Below, one piece after another: positions 28,974 through 36,773 of a stretch of DNA of 64,000 nucleotides. Position numbers and translations under genes: made by a program. The DNA comes from Vibrio neptunius (lineage in GTDB: Bacteria > Pseudomonadota > Gammaproteobacteria > Enterobacterales > Vibrionaceae). Within the stretch, counting starts at the first letter, position 1, and every line of letters starts with the position of its first letter. The stretch is from the NCBI GenBank assembly GCA_019339365.1, contig CP079859.1:2170001-2234000 (forward strand), given 5' to 3'. The notes beneath the pieces were generated by a model. It ran no database searches. It had not been told where the DNA came from and saw only the letters and a program-made list of their open reading frames with translations.

Positions 28974-30011
28974 TTACGGCGTATACCTTCTAGGATCCAC
29001 ATCAAGTCTACCCAAATCAAAAGGTCTCAACCTGCTCTCTTCAAAAAGTTCTATCTTGGTTCGAAAAACCATCATTTTATGGTGTTTGTCCGTAACTAAT
29101 GGTCTCTCTTTCAACACGATAGCTAAACATACTGACATCACCATTGAACCGAACTCTATTAACTCCTCATCTGTAAAGTCTTTCATGTATCGATTCTTAC
29201 GATACTCTTCTTCAATCCATTCTTGACCTCTTAACGGCTCTGTGGTTTTAGGCTGTTTAAATTTCTCAATATAAAGCGACTCATCGGTGTTGTTGCATAC
29301 CTTGTATTTACACTTATTAAAGTAAGAATAACTTTCAATAAGGTTGCCAAGAGCTTGATCTGCAATATCAGTGATTTCTGTTGCTGCAACCTTATCATTA
29401 ACGACGTGATAAATTGGTATAGCTATGCCAGCTTGGTTCGAGTCTTTCAATTTATGGGTATCTTGGATCAAGATAACGTTGTGAATATTTGCAAACCTTA
29501 GTTCGTTTTGTGGATTTTGGGCACATAACATATCTGCTATGTAACCTACTAAAACATTAGGTTCAAAAAATTCAGCAAATTCATTAATGATGATTAGCGT
29601 TCCAGTAGTTCTACTATCCATTTTCAAAGTATCAATCGTTGATATGATCTGCTTGTTAGCACTTCGCAAGATGGTTTCAATTTGACGAAATGCTTTTTGT
29701 TCAAATTTTTGAATAACAATATCACCATCAGGCAGTAGACTGACTACGCGGCGAAAATTCAGCTTTCCATAGATGGCCGGAAAATCGGGACGTTTCATAA
29801 CCTCATGGAAAAAGTTTGCCATCCTCTGTGTAGGGTCTTCTTTGAGAGTTTTTAGTTCAATGACAGTAACATCCCTTATGGAGTAGTCAGCGATCCTAGT
29901 ACCGTCAGGAAACTTCTCTTCCATCTCATCTAGGTCCTCAACCGCCTCATACTGAGTCATAAACGACTTGAAATTCTCTTCGCTAGAAAAGTCCATTCTC
30001 TTATTGCTCAT
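28974..30011 (-). CDS. Prophage cargo protein, possible nuclease-fold (ExK motif)
   Basis: 345 aa, opposite in strand to the phage genes and flanked by non-coding DNA on both sides, as for a cargo gene with its own promoter. Near residues 40-57 it has PDGTRIADYSI then VTVIELKTLK, which fits a PD-(D/E)xK core. No other domain is recognised, and no signal peptide or TM is seen. A defence or superinfection-exclusion role is an inference from context. Start ATG 30011. Confidence 0.6.
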   Translation of the reverse strand: MSNKRMDFSSEENFKSFMTQYEAVEDLDEMEEKFPDGTRIADYSIRDVTVIELKTLKEDPTQRMANFFHEVMKRPDFPAIYGKLNFRRVVSLLPDGDIVIQKFEQKAFRQIETILRSANKQIISTIDTLKMDSRTTGTLIIINEFAEFFEPNVLVGYIADMLCAQNPQNELRFANIHNVILIQDTHKLKDSNQAGIAIPIYHVVNDKVAATEITDIADQALGNLIESYSYFNKCKYKVCNNTDESLYIEKFKQPKTTEPLRGQEWIEEEYRKNRYMKDFTDEELIEFGSMVMSVCLAIVLKERPLVTDKHHKMMVFRTKIELFEESRLRPFDLGRLDVDPRRYTP

Positions 30012-30255
30012 CTGCTATTTTCCGTTATTGATTTATGCATTGGTAATGCAATTAGTTGCTTTTATCTTACATCTAACCATTGCCAATGAAAAATATGTAA
30101 CTAAAGTGGATACTTGTTTTGAAGGAACTGGCCGCATTGTGGCCCCTTTTTATATAAAACAAGTGCCTTATGGGTATAAGATATGTATAATCCTTAGCGG
30201 ATTCGTAAACTCTCCCGGCTTGTTCCAGTTAACGTCAGTTAAGGTAACGAGCTCT
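30012..30255 (+). promoter_or_regulatory. Promoter region of the phage structural operon
   Basis: A 244-bp gap between the divergent cargo gene and the first late gene. CAGTTAAGGTA at 30236-30246 recurs at 31551-31561 before the packaging ATPase. No gene was seen in it. Confidence 0.45.
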
Positions 30256-30384
30256 ATGCCACATCAAGATACTAAATCGCAAATCGTCACCCTTTCCCTG
30301 TCAGGCTTAATCTGTCTCGGCTTTTTCATACCTAATAGTCTTCCTGAGCTTTCGATCATGTATGTGTCAAAGGTACCGCTATGA
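30256..30384 (+). CDS. Small membrane protein of prophage 1
   Basis: 42 aa from ATG 30256, the first start with a ribosome site (AAGGTAACG) in an ORF that would otherwise run back into the cargo gene. One hydrophobic helix (IVTLSLSGLICLGFFI). The stop overlaps the next start (ATGA). Function unknown. Confidence 0.5.
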   Translation: MPHQDTKSQIVTLSLSGLICLGFFIPNSLPELSIMYVSKVPL

Positions 30385-30626
30385 GCCTAAGAGAGCGATT
30401 CACCCGCATCATTAACGACATCAAGCAAACCAGTCAAAAGCTCGAGGACGAGTCCCCCGATTGGGCCAGCGTGTCTGCGTTCAAGTTGGTTGGCGTTGTG
30501 AAGGAATACGTCATTCAAAACTTTAACGCCGCTCGGCTCATCTTCGATCGCAAAGTCTCAGCCCTGGAGAATCTACAGGCGCAAATCGACGAACTCAGAC
30601 AGGAACTCAAGGGAGAGAAACAATGA
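30381..30626 (+). CDS. Hypothetical phage protein, helical
   Basis: 81 aa, mostly charged helix with a C-terminal coiled coil (ALENLQAQIDELRQELKGEKQ). It is coupled by 4-bp overlaps to both neighbours. Function unknown. Confidence 0.65.
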   Translation: MSLRERFTRIINDIKQTSQKLEDESPDWASVSAFKLVGVVKEYVIQNFNAARLIFDRKVSALENLQAQIDELRQELKGEKQ

Positions 30627-31021
30627 TTTTAGGATACGTCACCTGCACGGCTCCAGGCTGCAATGAACCGATGGAAGTGTCGCAGCGTAGCAAGTACCTT
30701 AAAGGCCGCTGCAATGCGTGTGAATGCACCGAGCAGCGCGCCAATACCAACACTCAACACTACCTCAGCCAATATATGCCTTTGGAAGCGCTTAATCAGG
30801 TACATGAATTGCAACCGGAAGGTACATCCGAGCAACAAACCGCGGCAGAAGTGCAACCCGAACCCTCAAATGTACCGACGCCAAACGCATCCGATACGCC
30901 TCAGGAAGACAAAAAAAACGCCTCAGATAAGGATTCCGGTGGCGGCTGGGTGTTTGCCAGTATTGGCGCGTTCCTGGGCTACGGCCTAGGTAAATTCATT
31001 TCAAACGTCAGATTCGCATAA
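30623..31021 (+). CDS. Zinc-finger protein with C-terminal membrane anchor
   Basis: 132 aa. N-terminal Cys pairs (CTAPGC, later CNACEC) suggest a treble-clef or ribbon zinc site. A Pro/Glu/Thr-rich linker follows, then a Gly-rich hydrophobic helix (VFASIGAFLGYGLGKFI). PM2 encodes small zinc-finger transcription factors for its late genes, but the membrane anchor here is different, so a structural or membrane-bound regulatory role is open. Confidence 0.6.
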   Translation: MILGYVTCTAPGCNEPMEVSQRSKYLKGRCNACECTEQRANTNTQHYLSQYMPLEALNQVHELQPEGTSEQQTAAEVQPEPSNVPTPNASDTPQEDKKNASDKDSGGGWVFASIGAFLGYGLGKFISNVRFA

Positions 31022-31034
31022 GGAAAAATCACTA

Positions 31035-31538
31035 ATGAGCCAGAAAAATCCAACCAAACAAGAACAAGTTATTGAAGAACAACTAGAAATCGAAACGCGT
31101 TCTGCAGAAGATAAAAACCAATTTCTGAATGAGCTAGAGAGCGATTTTGATCCAGACGCGGCCCTGGCAAAGCAAAGCCAGGAAGAAGACGAGAAGCAAA
31201 AGCAAGCCGAACTTCAAGCCTTGGCCGATGAAGCCACCAAAGAAGGCGTACTCATGGCGCTAGGTGGGATTGAGGCGGTTTTAAAGGAGACGGTCGACGA
31301 ACGCCTAGAGATTGGTGAGGAAAACGCTAACGTGCTTGCAACGTCCGCGGTGCCTGTCATTCATAAGTACAACGTAACGCCCCCACCCTGGGCAGTAAAA
31401 TACAAAGAAGAAATTGGTCTAGGTTTAGCGCTGGCGACCGTGAGCTTTTCCTTGTTCATGCAGCACCGTTCGCTGAAAAAGGCCGACCGACAAGCCGCGC
31501 TCGAGAGACAGCGTGAAGCGGAACAAAACGCGGCGTAG
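31035..31538 (+). CDS. Phage membrane protein with acidic coiled-coil N-terminus
   Basis: 167 aa. The first ~120 residues are strongly acidic and helical; one TM helix follows near residues 127-147 (IGLGLALATVSFSLFMQH), then a basic tail. Probably a virion-membrane or assembly protein; family not recognised. Start ATG 31035 behind TAAGGAAAAA. Confidence 0.65.
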   Translation: MSQKNPTKQEQVIEEQLEIETRSAEDKNQFLNELESDFDPDAALAKQSQEEDEKQKQAELQALADEATKEGVLMALGGIEAVLKETVDERLEIGEENANVLATSAVPVIHKYNVTPPPWAVKYKEEIGLGLALATVSFSLFMQHRSLKKADRQAALERQREAEQNAA

Positions 31539-31550
31539 TGACCCTAGTCA

Positions 31551-31640
31551 CAGTTAAGGTATATCTGAGACACTTAATATTAGGTATCTAAGGCATATAA
31601 GCCAGTACCAATAAGACCGTCCAACGTTGGACGGTTTTTT
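31551..31640 (+). promoter_or_regulatory. Late-gene control element, copy 1, ending in a terminator
   Basis: Contains CAGTTAAGGTATAT, ATTAGGTATC and AAGGCATAT in about 50 bp, then CCAATAA and a perfect hairpin CCGTCCAACGTTGGACGG (31617-31634) with T6. The ribosome site of the packaging ATPase lies immediately after. The same arrangement recurs at 32328-32423. Confidence 0.6.
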
Positions 31641-31653
31641 ATTGGAGGCATCT

Positions 31654-32310
31654 TTGGAACCCATCAACAATAATAACAAGCTCGATAACCATCACGCCTA
31701 TGTGGTCGGCATGTCGGGCTCTGGTAAATCTTCCCTGGCGAAAAAACTATTGATTGCGGCCACAGACCAGGTGGCAATTTACGATCCCAAACGCGAATAC
31801 GACGGAATGCTCAAGGGCCGTAAAATCCGTGTTTATACCCACTTAAAAGCCTTTGCCAGTGCCCTGCTCGCTGGTCGTGAGACTCGTCAGGGCTTTAAGA
31901 TTGCCTACCGTCCGAATGAGTCTTGCGCGAAAGACTTTGATTTGTTCTGCCGCGTGGTCTGGGGCTGCGGTGACGGCAAACATAAAAAGCCGCTAAAAGT
32001 CATCTGTGAGGAGGTGGCGGAGAATTCCACAGGCTCAGGCAAAGCGACAGGTTATCACGGTAAACTGCTGCGCCTGGGGCGCTCTTACAACATCCACACT
32101 ATTAATTTGTTCCAACGCGGCCAGGAAGTGCCTAAAACCATCATAGATAACTGTGAATATGGTTACGTGATGTTGACTAAGACCCCCAAAAGCCGCCGCT
32201 ATCTAGAAGACCTAACCGGAATATGTGCCTTAGAACAGGGAAAGTTGCAGCGTTTTGAATACTTCTGCCAGGTCGGGATCGAGGTCCAACGGGGCAAAAT
32301 ACGCTGGTAG
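31654..32310 (+). CDS. Corticovirus-type genome packaging ATPase (P9-like)
   Basis: 218 aa from TTG 31654, chosen because GGAGG is 7 bp upstream and no ATG is suitable. Walker A GMSGSGKSS lies about residue 20, Walker B region LKVICEEVAE about residue 120, and the conserved segment INLFQRGQEVPKTIIDNC follows. Such HerA/FtsK-superfamily ATPases pump DNA into internal-membrane capsids of PM2, PRD1 and STIV types. It is absent from prophage 2. Confidence 0.85.
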   Translation: MEPINNNNKLDNHHAYVVGMSGSGKSSLAKKLLIAATDQVAIYDPKREYDGMLKGRKIRVYTHLKAFASALLAGRETRQGFKIAYRPNESCAKDFDLFCRVVWGCGDGKHKKPLKVICEEVAENSTGSGKATGYHGKLLRLGRSYNIHTINLFQRGQEVPKTIIDNCEYGYVMLTKTPKSRRYLEDLTGICALEQGKLQRFEYFCQVGIEVQRGKIRW

Positions 32311-32327
32311 TTTGTGAAATCCATCAC

Positions 32328-32423
32328 GCTTAAGGCATATCTAAGGCATATCCACATTAGGTATTGAAGGCACATATCGCGTTACCAATAAAGCCGTCCA
32401 CTAAGGGCGGTTTTTATTTGGAG
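32328..32423 (+). promoter_or_regulatory. Late-gene control element, copy 2, ending in a terminator
   Basis: AAGGCATAT twice (32332, 32343), ATTAGGTATTGAAGG, then CCAATAAAGCCGTCC with GGGCGGTTTTT, a hairpin with T-run, followed directly by TTTGGAG as ribosome site. It is about 70% like copy 1 by eye. A terminator placed just before the ribosome site suggests antitermination or attenuation. Confidence 0.6.
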
Positions 32424-32434
32424 TACAACTCAAC

Positions 32435-32554
32435 ATGATTAAATTGAACGCAAAAAATCTTCTTATCCTAGTCGGCGTGTCCATAGCCAGTGCCGCGGTC
32501 GTCGTTTGGGCGTCAAACAACGTCGATTCCGTTGAAGATGTGATTGGCGACTAA
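32435..32554 (+). CDS. Small virion membrane protein (39 aa)
   Basis: MIKLNAKNLLILVGVSIASA opens a single TM helix. The prophage 2 gene at 47418-47549 has the same opening pattern (RLNARNMAIIAGVS) and the same place just before its capsid gene, which supports both as real. The ribosome site is TTTGGAG. Confidence 0.75.
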   Translation: MIKLNAKNLLILVGVSIASAAVVVWASNNVDSVEDVIGD

Positions 32555-32565
32555 GGGAGAAGCGC

Positions 32566-33375
32566 ATGATTTCTGTAATGAAACTGAATTCGTTCACGGG
32601 TGCTGGCTATGGCGAAAAAGCCTCTTTGGTCATTCCGACAGGTCCGGTGTACGAAGAAATCTTTCTTGAAACTAACCTACTCCCGGAGCAAATCACTCGT
32701 GTGACCATCACCTTAAACGGCGATGAAATTGTCGTTCTGGACGGTCAACTGATGAAGATGCTCGAAGCGTACAAAGGTCTGAATTCGACACAAGGCTTTT
32801 ACAGCATTCCACTGGCGGACATTACGGCCAAGACCAAAAATGGCATGCGTTACACGGCACTGGTGACAGAAAAGACGGATAACATTTTGCTTGAGGTGGA
32901 AATTGCCCCTGCCCCTGACGGCTCACCGGATGTGCAACTGAAAGGCTTTGCGTCCGTGTCGCCAGCGCAAGCGGCTCGCATTGTCGTACCGCAAATCAAA
33001 AAGCAAACCATGCAAGCCACGTCGACGGAAAACGAGTTCTTAGACCTGGTATCTAGTGAGCTGCTGTTCGTGCGTCGTATGCACTTTGTCAGCGACAAGA
33101 TCACTTCATTGGAAATGTTCCGTGACTACATCCGTGAATACGACTCGACGGCCGTTGTCGACAAAATGCGCGCCCTACGCAATCGCCGTTTCTGGCAGTC
33201 GGGCTATTTTCATTTCGATCCAATCATGCGCGGTTATTACCTAGATGAATTGATGTCGACCGCGCACGACAATGAGCTCAAATTCACGGTGAAAACAACC
33301 GCGCCGTGTGGATCGATTCCGATCATTGTCGAGTCTGTCAAAGTGGTGCGTCCTGATCTGATTGGCGGCGAGTAA
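32566..33375 (+). CDS. Major capsid protein, double jelly-roll, PM2 P2-like
   Basis: 269 aa, the size of the PM2 capsid protein as I recall it. Beta-rich throughout, with LVIPTGPVYEEIFLETN, ITRVTITLNGDEIVVL and GYFHFDPIMRGYYLDEL. The same blocks occur in the capsid protein of prophage 2 (46587-47408), which differs at about half of positions. It would form pseudo-hexagonal trimers on an icosahedral, membrane-containing virion. Start ATG 32566 behind AGGGAGA. Confidence 0.87.
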   Translation: MISVMKLNSFTGAGYGEKASLVIPTGPVYEEIFLETNLLPEQITRVTITLNGDEIVVLDGQLMKMLEAYKGLNSTQGFYSIPLADITAKTKNGMRYTALVTEKTDNILLEVEIAPAPDGSPDVQLKGFASVSPAQAARIVVPQIKKQTMQATSTENEFLDLVSSELLFVRRMHFVSDKITSLEMFRDYIREYDSTAVVDKMRALRNRRFWQSGYFHFDPIMRGYYLDELMSTAHDNELKFTVKTTAPCGSIPIIVESVKVVRPDLIGGE

Positions 33376-33386
33376 CAGGAGGCGCT

Positions 33387-33671
33387 ATGTCATTTTTAGA
33401 TGATCTGACGAACTTTGGTAGCGGGATGCTCGATTCTGTGGGTGAAGGGTTTGATAACCTGATCACTCACGCGACGACCCCAACCCAAACCGTCAATGCA
33501 ACCACGCAAAAGCAAGGTGCTCAGGAAGCCGATAACCACGGCAACATCAAAACCAGCGCATCGATGGCGACCGCATCCAGTGGTATCCCGACCTGGGCGA
33601 TATACACGGCGGGCGGTCTTGGTGTGGCGGTCTTGGTCACGGGCCTGATTGTGTTGGCGAAAGCGAACTAA
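33387..33671 (+). CDS. Virion membrane protein (94 aa)
   Basis: The opening MSFLDDLTNFGSGMLDSVGE matches the product at 46301-46577 in prophage 2 (SFFDDLLEFGAGALDSVGE). A Thr/Ala-rich middle leads to one C-terminal TM helix (GGLGVAVLVTGLIVLAKAN). Probably in the membrane under the capsid. The ribosome site is AGGAGG. Confidence 0.75.
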   Translation: MSFLDDLTNFGSGMLDSVGEGFDNLITHATTPTQTVNATTQKQGAQEADNHGNIKTSASMATASSGIPTWAIYTAGGLGVAVLVTGLIVLAKAN

Positions 33672-33680
33672 GGGGGATTC

Positions 33681-33833
33681 ATGCCATTAGCTGTCTTATT
33701 TCCTCTACTCGCGGGCGGCGTCGGTTTCGGTGCTGGTTTTTGGTCGGGCTCAGCGGCGACCAAACTCTTAAAACTCAGCGCGTTGGCCGGAGGGACTTAT
33801 CTGGTCTACCACGTGGTTAAGGAGGCGAAATGA
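33681..33833 (+). CDS. Small virion membrane protein (50 aa)
   Basis: Starts MPLAVLFPLLAGGVGFGAG, with two hydrophobic stretches and a basic end. The homologue at 46151-46291 starts MPLVFWALGGFGVGSVFG. Ribosome site AAGGGGG. It overlaps the next gene by 4 bp. Confidence 0.7.
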   Translation: MPLAVLFPLLAGGVGFGAGFWSGSAATKLLKLSALAGGTYLVYHVVKEAK

Positions 33834-34045
33834 TACCGGGAATTACTGGCGGACTGACTAACAGCGGCTCGATGCCAATCAATGCCAGTGGTGGTCATGC
33901 TGGCCCATCCAGTGCGACCGCGCGCAATTCGTTCGGCGGCATTCGCAATGGTTCTATTCACTTTGGGGGCGGCGGTGCGTCGTCCTGGCTCCCTTGGGTA
34001 GCCCTGACGGTCGTAGGAGGTCTCTTGGTATGGAAAAGCAACTGA
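33830..34045 (+). CDS. Gly-rich membrane protein (71 aa)
   Basis: Gly/Ser-rich N-terminus and a C-terminal TM helix (SWLPWVALTVVGGLLVWKS). Counterpart at 45942-46151 in prophage 2 with the same plan and order. Probable virion-membrane protein. Confidence 0.7.
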   Translation: MIPGITGGLTNSGSMPINASGGHAGPSSATARNSFGGIRNGSIHFGGGGASSWLPWVALTVVGGLLVWKSN

Positions 34046-34458
34046 CCATAAGTTTTCTAAGACCTACTCGTCCAGATATTGGCTACCACTTGGATCAGCT
34101 TAAACCCGCATTCAATGGCTCAGACTGTGCCAAGGCGGAATGGCTGGCAATGGTGGAGCGTGTGAAATCAGGGGATGCAGGTCTCTACCTCATCAAGGCG
34201 AAAGGCGTGTTGCTGCGCTTTGTTGGCCGTGTGGTTGATGGGGCTTACCACATCAACGCGATGACGGGTAAAGGGCTACACCAAGCCGCCCCGTTAATCA
34301 TTGAGCGATGTGTGGCGATGGGTTATCCGTCGATTACCTATCACACATACCGCTTAGGTATGGGGCGCATTCTCTCGGGTTTTGGCTTTGAGCTAGACAA
34401 GCAACTCAGCCAGACCGAGCGCCGCTACCTATTGGATTTGGGAGGGTCTCATGGGTAA
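34030..34458 (+). CDS. GNAT-like protein of prophage 1
   Basis: 142 aa from ATG 34030, 10 bp after AGGAGG. The C-terminal part GLHQAAPLIIERCVAMGYPSITYHTYRLG resembles the core of small acetyltransferase-like folds. In prophage 2 the equivalent is fused in frame to the next protein (44978-45967). Function in the virion or assembly unknown. Confidence 0.6.
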   Translation: MEKQLTISFLRPTRPDIGYHLDQLKPAFNGSDCAKAEWLAMVERVKSGDAGLYLIKAKGVLLRFVGRVVDGAYHINAMTGKGLHQAAPLIIERCVAMGYPSITYHTYRLGMGRILSGFGFELDKQLSQTERRYLLDLGGSHG

Positions 34459-34993
34459 AGGCGGCAGTAGCAGCAGCAGTAACACGACTCAAAACACCAA
34501 CGTTAACGGCACAAACGCGGTCAGCGGTGACAACTTGGGCGTGTTAGTCAGTGGTGTGAATGGTTCCACAATTAACGTCACCGCCACTGACCACGGCGCG
34601 GTAAAAGCGGCCAGTGAGACGGCGAAAGCCTCGTTAGATTTTGGGCGGGATGCGCTCAAGTCTAATGAGAATGCGGTAGACAAAGCGTTGAAGATGGGCG
34701 GTGACAGCGTCACCAAGGCGCTCAACTTTGGCGAAGAGTCGCTCAAGGGGGCACTGGGTATCACAAAAGAATCGCTCGATAAGATGGAGACCACATCGAA
34801 AGGTGCGATTGATGCCGTGAAAAGCATGGCGGCGCAGTCGAATGAAAACGCCCGCACGGCCATGTCGATGGCCGACCGAGCCAAAGCACACGAACAGACT
34901 GGGAACGCCCCGGAGATGACGAAAATTGTCTATGGTGCGTTGGCTGTCACGGCCGTTGGTCTATGTGTTATGGCGTATAGGAGTAGCCGATGA
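34451..34993 (+). CDS. Helical repeat protein with C-terminal TM (180 aa)
   Basis: A Ser/Asn/Thr-rich N-terminus is followed by GDNLGVLVSGVNGSTINVTATDHGA, then heptad-like repeats with LNFGEESLKGAL patterns, and a terminal TM helix (VYGALAVTAVGLCVMAY). The prophage 2 homologue shares GVNDSDINLTMTDHGA. A membrane-anchored fibre or penetration protein is plausible. Contains a matS-like sequence at 34701-34713. Confidence 0.65.
   Translation: MGKGGSSSSSNTTQNTNVNGTNAVSGDNLGVLVSGVNGSTINVTATDHGAVKAASETAKASLDFGRDALKSNENAVDKALKMGGDSVTKALNFGEESLKGALGITKESLDKMETTSKGAIDAVKSMAAQSNENARTAMSMADRAKAHEQTGNAPEMTKIVYGALAVTAVGLCVMAYRSSR
34701..34713. other. matS-consensus sequence inside a prophage gene
   Basis: GTGACAGCGTCAC fits GTGACRNYGTCAC exactly. 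It lies within coding sequence, so it may be chance, but with the site at 23177 it would add MatP binding in the integrated element. Confidence 0.5.
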
Positions 34994-35586
34994 TTTTACA
35001 ATCTGGAGAAGTGAAACGTATTAGCGTGACGCGCTACCGCTGGTTGATTGTTCGAGAAGCACAGGATTATTTCTTTGTTCAAAGCGACAACAGCGAACGC
35101 ACGCGCCTGGATGCGGGAGATAAACTCGATATCAACGGCGTTCATGAACTCGATATCAGCAACCCGCGAACTACGCCGATCAATGTTGAATATCAGCTCA
35201 CCGACCGTGATATCGAGACCACGCCCCCTGTAAACCTCAAAGTGGCGGACGCTATGGCCGTCACAGAGGTGCGCTCTGTTGTCGATACCCGCGAAGTGAG
35301 CGCACAAAGCTTTACCACTCCAACCCACATCGATATCACGCCTGGGGAGCGAAAGCGTCTCTGCCAGGCTTCCGCGAGTCGCAAGGAAATCATCATTCAA
35401 AACATCAGTATGAACGAATGTGAAGCCATGCTAGGCGCGCAAGCAGTGTCGGCGGTGAATGGCCTCTCTATCCTGGGAGACAGACAGTCCCCGGGCGGGA
35501 TGACCTTATCTGGCGGTGGTGAGTTATGGGCGTTTAACAATGGCAGCGGTCCGTTAAAGCTGGCCGTTTTGGAGGTGCACAATTAG
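34990..35586 (+). CDS. Virion protein, possible spike base (198 aa)
   Basis: Beta-rich, no TM. N-terminal domain RYRWLIVREAQDYFFVQ to GVHELDISNPRTTPINVEYQLTD parallels the start of the prophage 2 protein at 44244-44981 (KFLILRESTHDLLLWGD ... FEYQISD). The C-terminal halves differ. Overlaps its upstream neighbour by 4 bp. Role as spike or vertex protein inferred from position. Confidence 0.6.
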   Translation: MILQSGEVKRISVTRYRWLIVREAQDYFFVQSDNSERTRLDAGDKLDINGVHELDISNPRTTPINVEYQLTDRDIETTPPVNLKVADAMAVTEVRSVVDTREVSAQSFTTPTHIDITPGERKRLCQASASRKEIIIQNISMNECEAMLGAQAVSAVNGLSILGDRQSPGGMTLSGGGELWAFNNGSGPLKLAVLEVHN

Positions 35587-35794
35587 CGGATTTATTCCAA
35601 GGCGGTCGCAATCTCTCGATCCACTTACCGAGCACCTTAAGAACCTGCAACCGGAGCAAGTCGATGCCCTCTTAATGATGCGAGGTGTGTACAGCAACCA
35701 GGCCGCGATAAGTGCGGCGCTGGTTTCGTGTCAGACACAACAGCTTAAGTCTGATGATGCTCTTAAACCACTACTGAATAAGGAGTTGTTATGA
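35582..35794 (+). CDS. Small phage protein with ATT start candidate
   Basis: A 70-codon open frame fills the gap between two genes. The only start correctly spaced from the strong GGAGGTG at 35571-35577 is ATT 35582; there is no ATG, GTG or TTG nearby in frame. It reads ISGFIPRRSQSLDPLTEHL and ends overlapping the next ATG. No homologue seen in prophage 2. Confidence 0.4.
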   Translation: MSGFIPRRSQSLDPLTEHLKNLQPEQVDALLMMRGVYSNQAAISAALVSCQTQQLKSDDALKPLLNKELL

Positions 35795-36537
35795 CGGACC
35801 ATTACGCCGCTTTAGGTGACATTGTCACGCAAAGCCGTCAGTTACTCGATCTGATTAAAGGCGGCGCGCTGGCGAAGTTTGACCAGGACGCAAAGGCTGC
35901 ACTTGCCAGTCAAGCCAGCGCTGTGGCGAATGCCGTGAATGATATTCAAGGCAAAATCCCCCGAATACCATTGACATTGAATCAGGAAATGAAGGTTTCT
36001 AGCGGAACATTGCCTGATAAGTTTACTGTACGCAATGGTGTCAGCTTTGAACACCTCGCGACCATAGACCGAGATCCTTCTAGGCGTGGGGCTTTGGCCA
36101 TGGCACTAATCACTGATATAGAAACAGACCTTAAAAAGATATTTAGCGACTTTTCAATTGCGAGTCAGGGCCACTACGTCAAATCCTTTAATATCTTTCG
36201 TGTTCGATGGGACATCGGGAACGTCGCAGATAAGTGGCTGTTCTTTCCGGCATCTTGCAACGGCTACATAGTCCCAGGACAAGGTATCCAATCCTCTTGC
36301 GCCCTGATCAAACTGGAATCTGGCGAGCTTCAGCAAACTCGCTTGGGTAAAGGTGTCATTGCGAATCAATGGGTATTGACCAAGCAGTTACAACAATTCA
36401 ATGGGTTCGGAAGTTATGTCCACCCTGTTGTGGTGGCGGCCTCAGTAACAGGTTCTTTGCTCCTAGCATTACCTGTCGTTAGCACCGGTGATATTGCCCA
36501 CCCAAACCAACTGTTTTCTTTGTGTGAGGTTAAATGA
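35791..36537 (+). CDS. Putative spike/receptor-binding protein of prophage 1
   Basis: 248 aa. Helical N-terminus (residues 1-50), then a beta-rich C-terminal domain with no resemblance to the protein in the same place in prophage 2 (43831-44244). It is followed by a small Tfa-like gene, the usual partner of variable host-binding proteins. Start ATG 35791 behind AAGGAG. Confidence 0.55.
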   Translation: MTDHYAALGDIVTQSRQLLDLIKGGALAKFDQDAKAALASQASAVANAVNDIQGKIPRIPLTLNQEMKVSSGTLPDKFTVRNGVSFEHLATIDRDPSRRGALAMALITDIETDLKKIFSDFSIASQGHYVKSFNIFRVRWDIGNVADKWLFFPASCNGYIVPGQGIQSSCALIKLESGELQQTRLGKGVIANQWVLTKQLQQFNGFGSYVHPVVVAASVTGSLLLALPVVSTGDIAHPNQLFSLCEVK

Positions 36538-36773
36538 TGCAAATCGAGTCACAAGATCTACACCCCGAGTGCGCTTTAAATCAGCTTCGCGATGTGAGAG
36601 TGCCTTTGCTGATTGAAGCGGATTACTTAGTCAACGTGGCATTGGACAACAATGTCGATATTACCCCTTATCGTCAATATCGTCAGGCACTGCGCGATAT
36701 TACCCAAACTTACAACAACCTGGATGATGTGGTATGGCCGCAAAAACCGTCATTGCCGCAAGCGTCTGCGTAA
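36534..36773 (+). CDS. Tail-fibre-assembly-like chaperone (79 aa)
   Basis: C-terminal PYRQYRQALRDITQTYNNLDDVVWPQKP is the motif of Tfa-like fibre chaperones of tailed phages (YRQ-LRD ... WP). Finding it in a tailless phage beside the spike candidate suggests a captured host-recognition module. Confidence 0.65.
   Translation: MMQIESQDLHPECALNQLRDVRVPLLIEADYLVNVALDNNVDITPYRQYRQALRDITQTYNNLDDVVWPQKPSLPQASA

Noticed and set aside
29968..30255. N-terminal part of the plus-strand ORF ending at 30384
   Set aside because: It overlaps the start of the cargo gene and its promoter; the first sensible start is 30256.
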